Assembly (NCBI GenBank): GCA_934293375.1
Contig: CAKQYS010000002.1
Span: 186,001 to 250,000 of the forward strand
Length of the DNA: 64,000 nt
Direction of reading: 5' to 3'
Source: an uncultured Lachnospiraceae bacterium
GTDB taxonomy: Bacteria; Bacillota; Clostridia; Lachnospirales; Lachnospiraceae
Positions 8,292 through 17,738 of this stretch are shown piece by piece. The notes under the pieces are model-generated. The model was not told the origin of the DNA, did not search any database, and saw nothing but the letters and a program-made list of their open reading frames with translations. Both the position numbers and the translations under genes were made by a program. The stretch's first letter is position 1, and the number at the start of each line of letters is the position of its first letter.

Positions 8292-10106
8292 ATGGCAGCA
8301 TACGACCAGAGTAAGATTCGTAATTTTTGTATAGTGGCACATATAGATCATGGTAAGTCGACACTGGCAGATCGTATCATTGAGAAAACAGGACTGCTGA
8401 CCAGCCGGGAGATGCAGGAGCAGGTGCTTGACAATATGGATCTGGAGAGAGAGCGTGGAATTACGATCAAAGCACAGGCAGTTCGTATTGTATACCATGC
8501 GAAGGATGGAGAAGAATATATATTTAATCTGATTGATACCCCGGGCCATGTGGATTTTAATTATGAGGTTTCGAGAAGTCTGGCAGCCTGTGAGGGCGCT
8601 GTGCTGGTAGTGGATGCTGCACAGGGTATTGAAGCGCAGACATTGGCAAATGTATATCTTGCATTGGATCATGATCTGGATGTGATGCCGGTCATCAATA
8701 AGATCGACCTGCCGAGTGCAGATCCTGACAGAGTCATCAATGAGATTGAAGATGTGATCGGAATTGAGGCACAGGATGCCCCTAGGATATCAGCCAAGAC
8801 AGGATTAAATGTCGAGGAAGTGCTGGAACAGATCGTAGAGAAGATTCCTGCTCCATCCGGTGATTATGATGCTCCGTTTAAGGCTTTGATCTTTGACAGT
8901 ATATACGATGCATATAAGGGTGTGATCGTATTTTGCCGAGTGTTTGACGGCCACATTTCCAAGGGCAGCAGGATCAGGATGATGGCGACGGGCGCAGAGG
9001 CAGAAGTGGTAGAGGTCGGCGTTTTTGGACCGGGACAGTTTATTCCGTGTGAGGAATTAGGTGCCGGCATGGTAGGCTATATTACGGCGAGCCTGAAGAA
9101 TGTAAAAGATACAACGGTTGGAGATACGGTCACAGAAGCAGCCCGGCCATGCAGCGAGGCATTACCGGGATATAAGAAGGTAAACCCGATGGTATACTGT
9201 GGTCTGTATCCGGCAGACGGTGCAAAATATCCGGATCTTAGAGATGCGTTAGAGAAGCTGCAGTTGAATGATGCATCACTTAGTTTTGAACCTGAGACAT
9301 CGGTAGCGCTTGGTTTCGGCTTCCGATGTGGATTTTTAGGCTTATTACATTTGGAGATCATACAGGAACGATTGGAGAGAGAATACAATCTTGATCTGGT
9401 GACGACGGCACCGGGTGTTGTGTATCAGGTGCATAAGACAAATGGCGAGATGATCACGCTGACGAATCCATCGAATCTGCCGGATCCTTCAGAGATTGAA
9501 TATATGGAAGAGCCTTATGTATCGGCGGAGATCATGGTGACAACAGATTATGTAGGCCCGATCATGCAGCTGTGTCAGGAGAGACGCGGCATTTATCAGG
9601 GGATGGAATATATGGAGGCAACAAGAGCCTTGCTCAAGTATGATCTGCCGTTAAATGAGATCATTTATGATTTCTTTGATGCATTGAAGTCGCGTTCCAG
9701 AGGATACGCATCGTTTGATTATGAGATGAAGGGCTATCAGAGATCAGAACTTGTGAAGATGGATATTCTGATCAATAAGGAAGAAGTGGATGCACTGTCC
9801 TTTATTCTGCATAAGGATACTGCTTATGAGCGGGGGAGAAAGATGTGCGAACGCCTCAAGGAAGAGATCCCAAGGCATTTGTTTGAGATTCCGATTCAGG
9901 CTGCTATCGGAAGCAAGGTCATTGCACGAGAGACGGTAAAGGCAGTCAGGAAGGATGTGCTGGCCAAGTGTTACGGCGGTGATATCTCGAGAAAGAGAAA
10001 GCTGTTAGAGAAGCAGAAGGAAGGCAAGAAGCGGATGCGTCAGATCGGTAATGTCGAGATTCCGCAGAAAGCATTTATGAGTGTATTGAAACTGGATGAT
10101 GAGTAA
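8292..10106 (+). CDS. lepA: Elongation factor 4 (LepA)
   Basis: Ribosome-associated translational GTPase of 604 residues, the family's normal length. G motifs are clear: AHIDHGKST (G1), DTPGHVDF (G3) and NKIDLP (G4); domain II, EF-G-like domains and the LepA-specific C-terminal domain follow, ending MSVLKLDDE. ATG 8292 gives the standard start MAAYDQSKIRNFCIVAHIDH; a GTG at 8265 is in frame but has no support. Adjacent hemW completes the usual lepA-hemW pair before hrcA. Confidence 0.97.
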   Translation: MAAYDQSKIRNFCIVAHIDHGKSTLADRIIEKTGLLTSREMQEQVLDNMDLERERGITIKAQAVRIVYHAKDGEEYIFNLIDTPGHVDFNYEVSRSLAACEGAVLVVDAAQGIEAQTLANVYLALDHDLDVMPVINKIDLPSADPDRVINEIEDVIGIEAQDAPRISAKTGLNVEEVLEQIVEKIPAPSGDYDAPFKALIFDSIYDAYKGVIVFCRVFDGHISKGSRIRMMATGAEAEVVEVGVFGPGQFIPCEELGAGMVGYITASLKNVKDTTVGDTVTEAARPCSEALPGYKKVNPMVYCGLYPADGAKYPDLRDALEKLQLNDASLSFEPETSVALGFGFRCGFLGLLHLEIIQERLEREYNLDLVTTAPGVVYQVHKTNGEMITLTNPSNLPDPSEIEYMEEPYVSAEIMVTTDYVGPIMQLCQERRGIYQGMEYMEATRALLKYDLPLNEIIYDFFDALKSRSRGYASFDYEMKGYQRSELVKMDILINKEEVDALSFILHKDTAYERGRKMCERLKEEIPRHLFEIPIQAAIGSKVIARETVKAVRKDVLAKCYGGDISRKRKLLEKQKEGKKRMRQIGNVEIPQKAFMSVLKLDDE

Positions 10107-10123
10107 CATGAAATGAGGAACAG

Positions 10124-11287
10124 ATGAAGAAAGAGATCAGCCTATACCTGCATATTCCGTTTTGTGCAAAGAAATGCAATTATTGTGATTTCTTATCTTT
10201 TGAATGTTGTGCCATGCGTGACCGTCAACTATATGTGGATGCATTATGTCAGGAGCTGCTTTCTTATCAGGAACAGGCATCTTCCTATACAGTGGTATCT
10301 GTATTTGTTGGCGGGGGAACGCCTTCTATATTAGAACTAGAGCAGATGGAAGCAATCTTTCACACTTTGTATCAGGTGTGGGAGGTTGCTTCTTTTGCTG
10401 AAATTACGATTGAGGTAAACCCCGGTACAGTGGACAGAAAGAAGCTGATCGGGTATAGACAGCTGGGCATTAACCGGCTGAGTATTGGCCTGCAGTCGGC
10501 AAATACACAAGAACTGCAAATTCTTGGGCGTATCCATAATTATGACCAGTTTCTGGCGACATTTCACAGTGCGAGAGAGGCGGGTTTCCACAATATTAAT
10601 GTAGATGTGATGTCCGGGCTTCCGGGTCAGACATTAGAGAGTTACCGTACGACGCTCAACAAAGTCATGGCATTGAGTCCGGAGCATATTTCGGCATATA
10701 GTCTGATCGTGGAGGAGGGGACTCCTTTTTATGATAATGATGCTGTATACCGGATGTTGCCGGATGAGGAGACGGAGAGACAGATGTATGCATTTACAAG
10801 AACGATTTTATCCGGATCCTGGTATCAGCGATATGAGATATCCAATTATGCACGGGATGGGTATGCTTGCAGACATAATATGGTATATTGGACGGATGGA
10901 TATTATCTGGGACTGGGTTTGGGTGCAGCTTCTTATATTCCGGGATATCGTTTTCATAATACAAGGGATATGCAAAAGTACCTGACGGCTTTTCTGCCGG
11001 GAGATCCGCTTAGGCAGACAGGACATGTACATGAAGATATAGAAGAGATCGATACAAAGAAGCATATGGAAGAATTTATGTTTTTAGGACTCCGGATGAT
11101 GCAGGGCGTATCCAGAAAACATTTTTATGATACATTTCGGAGAGATGTGTTTGATATTTACGGAAAGGTAATTCACACCCATGAATCCAATGGACTGTTA
11201 GAAGTGACAGATGATCATGTCTGCCTCACGGAACAGGGGATTTCCGTAAGTAATATTGTAATGGCAGATTTTTTGCTTGAAGATTAA
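10124..11287 (+). CDS. hemW: HemW, heme chaperone-like radical SAM protein
   Basis: Radical SAM protein of 387 residues. The cluster motif is CAKKCNYCDF: three Cys for the 4Fe-4S cluster and a Phe after the last Cys plus one, the HemW pattern rather than true coproporphyrinogen oxidase HemN, which has a fourth Cys there. GGGTPS (SAM contact) and a C-terminal HemN-type domain are present. HemW proteins bind heme and are thought to deliver it; older annotation calls them oxygen-independent coproporphyrinogen III oxidase. It lies 18 bases after lepA, and hrcA starts from a new promoter after it. Confidence 0.92.
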   Translation: MKKEISLYLHIPFCAKKCNYCDFLSFECCAMRDRQLYVDALCQELLSYQEQASSYTVVSVFVGGGTPSILELEQMEAIFHTLYQVWEVASFAEITIEVNPGTVDRKKLIGYRQLGINRLSIGLQSANTQELQILGRIHNYDQFLATFHSAREAGFHNINVDVMSGLPGQTLESYRTTLNKVMALSPEHISAYSLIVEEGTPFYDNDAVYRMLPDEETERQMYAFTRTILSGSWYQRYEISNYARDGYACRHNMVYWTDGYYLGLGLGAASYIPGYRFHNTRDMQKYLTAFLPGDPLRQTGHVHEDIEEIDTKKHMEEFMFLGLRMMQGVSRKHFYDTFRRDVFDIYGKVIHTHESNGLLEVTDDHVCLTEQGISVSNIVMADFLLED

Positions 11288-11316
11288 AAAATTGCTAAAA
11301 AACAATCGAAAATGTG

Positions 11317-11345
11317 TTGACAAATAATAAAGTGAGTGCTACATT
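11317..11345 (+). promoter_or_regulatory. Sigma-A promoter of the hrcA heat-shock operon
   Basis: TTGACA (11317-11322), 17-base spacer, TACATT (11340-11345). The expected transcription start (about 11352) falls just before the CIRCE element, so HrcA bound there would block initiation. Confidence 0.85.
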
Positions 11346-11356
11346 AGTTTTAGATG

Positions 11357-11383
11357 TTAGCACTCATTATATTTGAGTGCTAA
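11357..11383. promoter_or_regulatory. CIRCE operator (HrcA binding site)
   Basis: Perfect inverted repeat TTAGCACTC, 9 bases, GAGTGCTAA, identical to the CIRCE consensus. It lies between the promoter and the hrcA start and predicts HrcA repression of hrcA-grpE-dnaK-dnaJ at normal temperature. No second CIRCE copy is seen in the window, and no groES-groEL. Confidence 0.97.
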
Positions 11384-11407
11384 TAGGAAAGGAAAAGGGA
11401 TGATAGA

Positions 11408-12451
11408 ATGGAGTTAGATGATCGTAAGCGTAAGATCATGCAGGCAATTATCTCAAACTATCTCGAAACGGGTGAGCCGGTAGGATCTCGAACCATTTCG
11501 AAGTATACCGATCTGAACTTAAGCTCTGCTACCATTCGTAATGAGATGGCTGATCTTGAGGAGATGGGATACATCGAACAGCCTCATACTTCAGCGGGTC
11601 GTATTCCGACAGATGCCGGTTATCGGTTATATGTGGATCAGATGATGCAGGAGAAGGAAAATGAGGTCGAGGAGATTAAGGAGACGAAGAATGCTCTGAT
11701 CGAGAGAGTGGATCGCCTTGAGGAACTGCTGAAGCAGGTTGCAAGGGTTTTGGCTTCGAATACGAATTATGCAACGATGGTAACAGCACCGCATTATCAG
11801 AATACGAAGGTGAAGTTCATACAGCTGTCGCAGGTAAGTCCAAACCAGATGCTTGCAGTGATTGTTGTAGATGGGAATGTGATCAAGAATAAGCTGATGG
11901 CATCCGATCAGGAATTGATGAATGATGAGATTTTGAAGCTCAACATTTTGATCAATACATTTTTACAAGGTGCGTCACTGGCTGATATCAATATTGAGAT
12001 GATGGAAGCCATGAAGCAGCAGGCCGGCAAATATGCAGGCGTATTAGAAGGTGTCTTTCAGGGAGTTGTGGAAGCAATCCACGAGGCAGAACAGCTGGAG
12101 ATCTATACGAGTGGTACAACGAATTTCTTAAAATACCCGGAACTCGGTGATATCCAGAAGAAGAGTGAACTGCTGGAAGCATTTGAAGAGAAAAAGCTTC
12201 TGACAGAGCTTGCAGACGATGCACTCAACAAGGAAGACAATGAAGGCATTCAGATCTATATCGGGGATGAATCACCGGTGCAGAATATGAAGGATCTGAG
12301 TGTAGTAACGGCAACATACCAGCTTCAGGAAGGGGCGAAGGGTACGATCGGTATTATCGGACCGAAGCGTATGGACTATAAGAAAGTAGTATCGACCTTG
12401 AAGAATCTGACTGAAGAACTGGATACCATATTTAGTAATAAGAAAGAATAG
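11408..12451 (+). CDS. hrcA: Heat-inducible transcription repressor HrcA
   Basis: Repressor of 347 residues that binds CIRCE and needs GroE chaperones for activity. An N-terminal winged-helix domain (RKIMQAIISNYLETGEPVGS, then SSATIRNEMADLEEMGYI) precedes a dimerisation/GAF-like domain. The ATG follows an AGGAAAGGA ribosome-binding region. It is the first gene of hrcA-grpE-dnaK-dnaJ, directly downstream of its own operator, so it is autoregulated. The length is normal for the family. Confidence 0.97.
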   Translation: MELDDRKRKIMQAIISNYLETGEPVGSRTISKYTDLNLSSATIRNEMADLEEMGYIEQPHTSAGRIPTDAGYRLYVDQMMQEKENEVEEIKETKNALIERVDRLEELLKQVARVLASNTNYATMVTAPHYQNTKVKFIQLSQVSPNQMLAVIVVDGNVIKNKLMASDQELMNDEILKLNILINTFLQGASLADINIEMMEAMKQQAGKYAGVLEGVFQGVVEAIHEAEQLEIYTSGTTNFLKYPELGDIQKKSELLEAFEEKKLLTELADDALNKEDNEGIQIYIGDESPVQNMKDLSVVTATYQLQEGAKGTIGIIGPKRMDYKKVVSTLKNLTEELDTIFSNKKE

Positions 12452-12462
12452 AGGTGCAGGGA

Positions 12463-13158
12463 ATGGGAGAAAAGAATAAGCCGGATGTGACACCGGTGGA
12501 TGAGGAAATCAAGGAACAGAAGACCGGACGAAGAAGCAGCGGAAAGGCTGCCTCAGAGAAGAAGGCTTCAACCAAGACTGCAAAGGAAGTGGTATCGGAT
12601 GATGATGCAGAAGTAGTGGATCAGGCAGCAAAGACGCAGGTTGATGCGAACGAACAGAAGCAGGCACCGAAGAAGACAAGCAGAAGAGGCGCTAATGTCA
12701 AAGCACTTGAGCTTGAGATAGAGAAGCAGAAGGAGCTTGCACAGGAGGCGGATGACAAGTATAAGAGATTGTTAGCGGAGTTTGAAAATGCAAGAGCCAG
12801 AGAGGCGAAGGAAGCCACCAGAATGTACGATGTAGGTGCGAAAGAAGTATTAGAAAAGCTGCTTCCTGTTGTTGATAACTTCGAGAGAGCAATAGATGCG
12901 ATTCCGGAAGATCAGAAAGATGGAGCAACGGAGCAGGGTGTCAGCATGATCTACAAGCAGCTGATGACAGCACTCGAAGAGCTTGGTGTAGCTCCGATGA
13001 ATGCAGAGGGAACGCAGTTTGATCCGAATCTTCACAATGCGGTATTGCATGTTGAGGATGATGCATATGATGAGAATGTCGTAGCAGAAGAGATGCAGAA
13101 GGGTTATATGTATAAGGATTCGGTACTGCGTCATAGTATGGTCAAGGTAGCAAACTAG
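12463..13158 (+). CDS. grpE: GrpE nucleotide exchange factor
   Basis: Cochaperone that releases ADP from DnaK. It has 231 residues: a long charged Lys/Ala/Glu-rich N-terminal tail (about 1-75), a coiled coil (LELEIEKQKELAQEADDKYK at about 80-100) and the C-terminal beta domain containing VVDNFERAI and the typical end GYMYKDSVLRHSMVKVA. ATG 12463 is chosen with the GAGG at 12451-12454 as ribosome-binding site; a GTG at 12454 overlaps it. Starts 11 bases after hrcA. Confidence 0.96.
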   Translation: MGEKNKPDVTPVDEEIKEQKTGRRSSGKAASEKKASTKTAKEVVSDDDAEVVDQAAKTQVDANEQKQAPKKTSRRGANVKALELEIEKQKELAQEADDKYKRLLAEFENARAREAKEATRMYDVGAKEVLEKLLPVVDNFERAIDAIPEDQKDGATEQGVSMIYKQLMTALEELGVAPMNAEGTQFDPNLHNAVLHVEDDAYDENVVAEEMQKGYMYKDSVLRHSMVKVAN

Positions 13159-13210
13159 CACAAGCTGGTTTAGACATTATATTTTTAAATATTATTAGGA
13201 GGAAACGAAA

Positions 13211-15058
13211 ATGGGAAAGATTATAGGTATTGATTTAGGTACAACAAATTCATGCGTAGCCGTTATGGAAGGTGGTAAGCCGGTGGTTATCACAAATGCT
13301 GAGGGTGCAAGAACAACACCATCTGTAGTAGCATTTACAAAGACCGGTGAGAGAGTAGTCGGTGAGCCTGCTAAGCGTCAGGCTGTTACCAATGCAGACA
13401 AGACCATCTCATCTATCAAGAGACATATGGGTACAGATTACAAGGTAACGATTGATGGCAAGCAGTATTCTCCACAGGAAATTTCAGCTATGACACTGCA
13501 GAAGCTGAAGTCAGATGCTGAGGCATATTTAGGTGAGAAGGTAACAGAAGCTGTTATTACAGTTCCTGCTTACTTTACAGATGCACAGCGTCAGGCAACA
13601 AAGGATGCAGGACGTATCGCAGGTCTTGATGTAAAGCGTATCATCAACGAGCCTACGGCTGCCGCACTTTCTTATGGTCTTGATAACGAGAATGAGCAGA
13701 AGATCATGGTATACGATTTAGGTGGTGGTACATTTGATGTATCTATTATCGAGATCGGTGACGGCGTTATCGAGGTACTGGCTACAGCCGGTGATAACAG
13801 ACTTGGTGGTGATGACTTCGATGAAGCGATCACAAAGTATATGTTGGCAGAGTTCCAGAAGGCTGAGGGTGTAGACCTTTCAGGTGATAAGATGGCAATG
13901 CAGAGATTAAAGGAAGCTGCTGAGAAGGCAAAGAAGGAGCTGTCTGCATCACAGACAACTAACATCAACCTGCCATACATCACAGCAACTGCTGAGGGAC
14001 CAAAGCACTTTGAGATGGATCTGACAAGAGCGAAGTTTGATGAATTGACAGCTGATCTTGTTGAGAGAACAGCAAAGCCTGTACAGGCTGCATTATCCGA
14101 TGCAGGACTTTCAGCATCAGAGCTTGACAAGGTATTGTTAGTCGGTGGTTCTACACGTATTATTGCAGTACAGGACAAGGTAAAGCAGCTGACAGGTAAG
14201 GAGCCGTTCAAGGGTATCAATCCGGATGAGTGTGTTGCCATCGGTGCTTCTATCCAGGGTGGTAAGTTAGCCGGAGATGCAGGTGCAGGTGAGATCCTTC
14301 TGTTGGATGTAACACCACTTACACTGTCTATTGAGACAATGGGTGGTATCGCTACACACCTGATCGAGCGTAATACAACGATTCCTACAAAGAAGAGCCA
14401 GATCTTCTCTACTGCACAGGATAATCAGGATGCGGTGGATATCAATGTTGTACAGGGCGAGCGTCAGTTTGCGAAGGATAACAAGAGTCTGGGTCGTTTC
14501 CGTCTGGATGGTATCGCTCCTGCAAGACGTGGTATTCCACAGATTGAGGTTACATTTGATATTGATGCAAACGGTATTGTAAATGTATCCGCTAAGGATT
14601 TAGGAACAGGAAGAGAGCAGCATATTACAATTACTGCAGGTTCTAACATGTCAGATGATGATATCGAAAGAGCAGTGAAGGAAGCAGCTGAGTATGAGGC
14701 TCAGGATAAGAAGCGTAAGGATGCAATTGAGGCAAGAAATGAAGCTGATTCTATGGTATTCCAGACAGAGAAGGCTCTGCAGGATGTAGGAGATAAGCTG
14801 TCTGCTTCTGATAAGACAAAGGTTGAGGCTGACTTAAAGTCCTTAAAGGATCTGTTGGAGTCAGTAGATGCTGAGAATATGACAGATGCACAGGTAGATC
14901 AGATCAAGGCTGGCAAGGAAGCATTGATGAATAGTGCACAGGAGCTCTTCTCTAAGTTATATGAGCAGAATGGTCCTGGTGCAAATGCCGGTACAGGAGC
15001 AGGCACACCAGATTTCTCAGAAGGAGATGTAGTGGACGGAGATTACACAGAACTGTAA
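13211..15058 (+). CDS. dnaK: Chaperone protein DnaK (Hsp70)
   Basis: Hsp70 chaperone of 615 residues. The nucleotide-binding domain shows IGIDLGTTNSC at the N-terminus, EPTAAALSYG and YDLGGGTFDVSI; the substrate-binding domain begins near DVTPLTLSIETMGG; the C-terminal lid ends in a Gly/Ala-rich tail and DGDYTEL. A strong ribosome-binding site (AGGAGGAAA) stands before the start. The gene uses a restricted codon set compared with its neighbours, as expected for high expression. Third gene of the CIRCE-controlled operon. Confidence 0.99.
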   Translation: MGKIIGIDLGTTNSCVAVMEGGKPVVITNAEGARTTPSVVAFTKTGERVVGEPAKRQAVTNADKTISSIKRHMGTDYKVTIDGKQYSPQEISAMTLQKLKSDAEAYLGEKVTEAVITVPAYFTDAQRQATKDAGRIAGLDVKRIINEPTAAALSYGLDNENEQKIMVYDLGGGTFDVSIIEIGDGVIEVLATAGDNRLGGDDFDEAITKYMLAEFQKAEGVDLSGDKMAMQRLKEAAEKAKKELSASQTTNINLPYITATAEGPKHFEMDLTRAKFDELTADLVERTAKPVQAALSDAGLSASELDKVLLVGGSTRIIAVQDKVKQLTGKEPFKGINPDECVAIGASIQGGKLAGDAGAGEILLLDVTPLTLSIETMGGIATHLIERNTTIPTKKSQIFSTAQDNQDAVDINVVQGERQFAKDNKSLGRFRLDGIAPARRGIPQIEVTFDIDANGIVNVSAKDLGTGREQHITITAGSNMSDDDIERAVKEAAEYEAQDKKRKDAIEARNEADSMVFQTEKALQDVGDKLSASDKTKVEADLKSLKDLLESVDAENMTDAQVDQIKAGKEALMNSAQELFSKLYEQNGPGANAGTGAGTPDFSEGDVVDGDYTEL

Positions 15059-15081
15059 TTTCTGCATGAAAGGTGAGGGCA

Positions 15082-16245
15082 ATGGCAGATAAGAGAGATT
15101 ATTATGAAGTCCTGGGCGTCGATAAGAATGTTACAGAGGCCGAATTGAAAAAGGCATATCGTAAGGTTGCCAAGAAATATCACCCGGATACCAATCCGGG
15201 TGACGATGCAGCCGCAGAGAAATTTAAGGAAGCTGCAGAGGCATACGCGGTCTTAAGTGATCCGGAGAAACGTGCACAGTATGATCGTTACGGTCATGCC
15301 GCATTTGATCAGAATGGTGGTGCCGGCGGATTTGGCGGATTTGGATTCGATATGGGAGACATGGGGGATATCTTTGGAGATATATTCGGAGATATGTTCG
15401 GTGGCGGTTCCCAGAGAAGACAGTCCAATGGACCGATGAAGGGTGCCAATATCAAGACGACGGTGCGTGTCAAGTTTGAGGATGCGGTGTTTGGAACAAC
15501 GCAGGATCTGGAGCTCCCACTAAAGGATGAATGTGTGGTATGTCATGGAACCGGTGCACAGCCGGGACATGATCCGGAGACTTGTACAAAATGTGGCGGT
15601 AAGGGTCAGGTCGTATATACACAGCAGTCATTATTTGGTGTTGTGCGTAATGTGCAGATCTGTCCGGAATGTAGTGGTTCCGGTAAGGTAATCCGGTATA
15701 AGTGTAGTCAGTGTGCCGGTACAGGATACATTAAGAGCAAGAAAAAGATACAGGTTCAGGTGCCTGCCGGAATTGATAATGGACAGAGTATCCGTATCAG
15801 AGGCAAGGGCGAGCCGGGGATCAATGGCGGCGAGAGAGGCGATCTGTTAGTTACTGTATTAGTAGACAGACATCCGACTTTCCAGCGTCAGGAATATGAT
15901 CTGTTCTCCAGTGAGCCGATTACATTTACACAGGCAGCATTGGGTGGTACGATCACGATCAATACCATTGATGGACCGATGGAGTATCAGATAGCACCTG
16001 GTACACAGACTGATACTAAGATTAAGTTAAAGGGTAAAGGTGTGCCGACGCTCCGTAACAAGAATGTCAGAGGCGATCATTATGTAACATTGGTTGTACA
16101 GGTTCCGGATAAGCTGACGGAAGAGCAAAAGACGATTCTGAGTGAGTATGATCAGGCGACAGGATCAACAGCCAGACGTTCAACAGATTCCGCAGGCGGT
16201 TTCAGCTTCGGAGATCATAAGAAGAAGTTTGGTAAGAAGAAATAA
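15082..16245 (+). CDS. dnaJ: Chaperone protein DnaJ (Hsp40)
   Basis: Type I Hsp40 of 387 residues that feeds substrates to DnaK and stimulates its ATPase. It has a J domain with YHPDTNPG (HPD motif), a Gly/Phe-rich segment (about 75-115), four CxxCxGxG zinc-binding repeats (CVVCHGTG, CTKCGGKG, CPECSGSG, CSQCAGTG) and the C-terminal substrate domains. ATG 15082 gives the usual start MADKRDYYEVLGV; GTG 15073 is in frame but improbable. Last gene of the operon, closed by a terminator at 16255. Confidence 0.98.
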   Translation: MADKRDYYEVLGVDKNVTEAELKKAYRKVAKKYHPDTNPGDDAAAEKFKEAAEAYAVLSDPEKRAQYDRYGHAAFDQNGGAGGFGGFGFDMGDMGDIFGDIFGDMFGGGSQRRQSNGPMKGANIKTTVRVKFEDAVFGTTQDLELPLKDECVVCHGTGAQPGHDPETCTKCGGKGQVVYTQQSLFGVVRNVQICPECSGSGKVIRYKCSQCAGTGYIKSKKKIQVQVPAGIDNGQSIRIRGKGEPGINGGERGDLLVTVLVDRHPTFQRQEYDLFSSEPITFTQAALGGTITINTIDGPMEYQIAPGTQTDTKIKLKGKGVPTLRNKNVRGDHYVTLVVQVPDKLTEEQKTILSEYDQATGSTARRSTDSAGGFSFGDHKKKFGKKK

Positions 16246-16254
16246 ACTTCATGA

Positions 16255-16290
16255 AGGACCGGGTTTTACAGAACCCGGTCCTTTGTGTGT
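16255..16290 (+). terminator. Terminator after dnaJ
   Basis: An 11-base perfect stem (16255-16265 with 16272-16282) with a six-base loop, followed by a T-rich tail (TTGTGTGT). It ends the heat-shock operon. Confidence 0.82.
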
Positions 16291-16303
16291 CCGTAGATAT
16301 ATC

Positions 16304-16332
16304 TTTACAGAAAATATGAATGTTGTTATAAT
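16304..16332 (+). promoter_or_regulatory. Sigma-A promoter for the 16386 membrane gene and prmA group
   Basis: TTTACA (16304-16309), 17-base spacer, TATAAT (16327-16332). Near-consensus, 54 bases before the next start codon and just after the dnaJ terminator. Confidence 0.8.
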
Positions 16333-16385
16333 AAAACGGATCATGTAATGTAAGCATATTGTGATAATATGGATTGGTGGTTCAA

Positions 16386-17723
16386 ATGCATAAGAAACGC
16401 ACGAACAAAATATTGTGGATCGGGAGTCAGCTTCTGCTGTATATTTTTTATTTCCTGATCAATTGGCTGACCCCGTTGTTAGCGGATGATTACAACATGA
16501 AAATGCATTATATACAAGGTACAACACAACAGATCCGGGGTGTGTCAGATGTGTTTTTCAGTGCGTGGAATGCATATACAGGGTGGACCGGAAGAATGGA
16601 AAGTCACATCTTTAGTATTATAGCAGCATTTATGCCGCATACAGTTTTTGCAGCGTTGAATGCGGCGATTTATATGCTGGGGATCTGGCTTATATACAGA
16701 ATATGTATAGGAGATGGCAGACAGAATGTCATGCTGTATATGATCATTCATATTTTTATATGGGTATTTGTGCCGGATTACGGACAGGTGATGTTTTGGA
16801 TGTGTGGTTCAGTCTGCTATCTGTGGCCTTCCATATTTGTATTTCTGACGATCCTGATATTCCGCTTGTATGCAGTTCGAGAAGGAAAAATGCTGCAAAC
16901 CCCTGTATGGATTCCGGTGTTGTTGATCCTGGGACTTTTCGCGGGCAATGCAATGGAGAATATGAGTGCAGGCATGTTGGTGATATTGACGGGATATCTG
17001 CTATACAACCGGAGATTTCAGATACGGATCAGTGCTCCTCTGTTGGCATTGTATGTAGGCAGCATCATTGGATTTCTGATGTTGATACTGGCACCCGGAA
17101 ATTATGTGCGCCAGACAGGATCAGAGCAGCTGGGATTCTTGTTCAAGCTGGGTATATTGGCATATTATTTTGTGTTTTTTATGGGTGCCATGTATGTGAT
17201 CTATGCCATGATGATATATTGCTATAAGAAACAGCTGGATATGAGACAGCCGGGGGCATTCTGGCAATCTGTGATTCTGGCTGTGGCAGCCTTGGCATCA
17301 GTGGCATGCCTTGTGGTGACCCCTTCATTGCCGGAACGCGCATGGTACATTGGGTGTGCATATGCCGTTATGATGCTTGGCATTTTATTTACAGAAGTGC
17401 ATGTATCGATACAGGATACAGGAAGACAAATGCTGCGGATTGCAGTGTTGGGAATGGGCATTTTTTATGTTGTTTCCCTATGCGATACGGTGGTGACAAC
17501 CTATGATATCAGAAGGCAGACGCAGAGCCGGGATCAATATGTTGCTGCAGAACTGAAAGAGGGACATTTGGATGTTTGTGTGCCTGCGATAGAATATACA
17601 TATCCATTCCGATCGCATCATGATGCATTGCAGGGATTATATGATGTACAGAAGGATGAAACACATTGGGTGAATCAGCTCATTGCAAGATATTATGGAA
17701 TTCATACGATTCGGGCAGAATAA
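16386..17723 (+). CDS. Polytopic membrane protein, DUF6056/GT-C-like
   Basis: Membrane protein of 445 residues with roughly ten hydrophobic helices. After the first helix comes LLADDYNM; an acidic pair at this position in the first outer loop is typical of GT-C glycosyltransferases and of the DUF6056 group, which use lipid-linked sugars. The C-terminal soluble part is short. ATG 16386 is preceded by GGTGG; TTG 16374 is also in frame. It has its own promoter and runs into prmA 15 bases later, but a functional link to prmA is unlikely. Substrate unknown; the family assignment is from memory of the pattern. Confidence 0.6.
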   Translation: MHKKRTNKILWIGSQLLLYIFYFLINWLTPLLADDYNMKMHYIQGTTQQIRGVSDVFFSAWNAYTGWTGRMESHIFSIIAAFMPHTVFAALNAAIYMLGIWLIYRICIGDGRQNVMLYMIIHIFIWVFVPDYGQVMFWMCGSVCYLWPSIFVFLTILIFRLYAVREGKMLQTPVWIPVLLILGLFAGNAMENMSAGMLVILTGYLLYNRRFQIRISAPLLALYVGSIIGFLMLILAPGNYVRQTGSEQLGFLFKLGILAYYFVFFMGAMYVIYAMMIYCYKKQLDMRQPGAFWQSVILAVAALASVACLVVTPSLPERAWYIGCAYAVMMLGILFTEVHVSIQDTGRQMLRIAVLGMGIFYVVSLCDTVVTTYDIRRQTQSRDQYVAAELKEGHLDVCVPAIEYTYPFRSHHDALQGLYDVQKDETHWVNQLIARYYGIHTIRAE

Positions 17724-17738
17724 CAGAAAGGGATTAGG

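Noticed and set aside
13672..14241. 189-residue frame antisense to dnaK
   Set aside because: It is a by-product of the restricted codon use of dnaK; no ribosome-binding site or recognisable protein.
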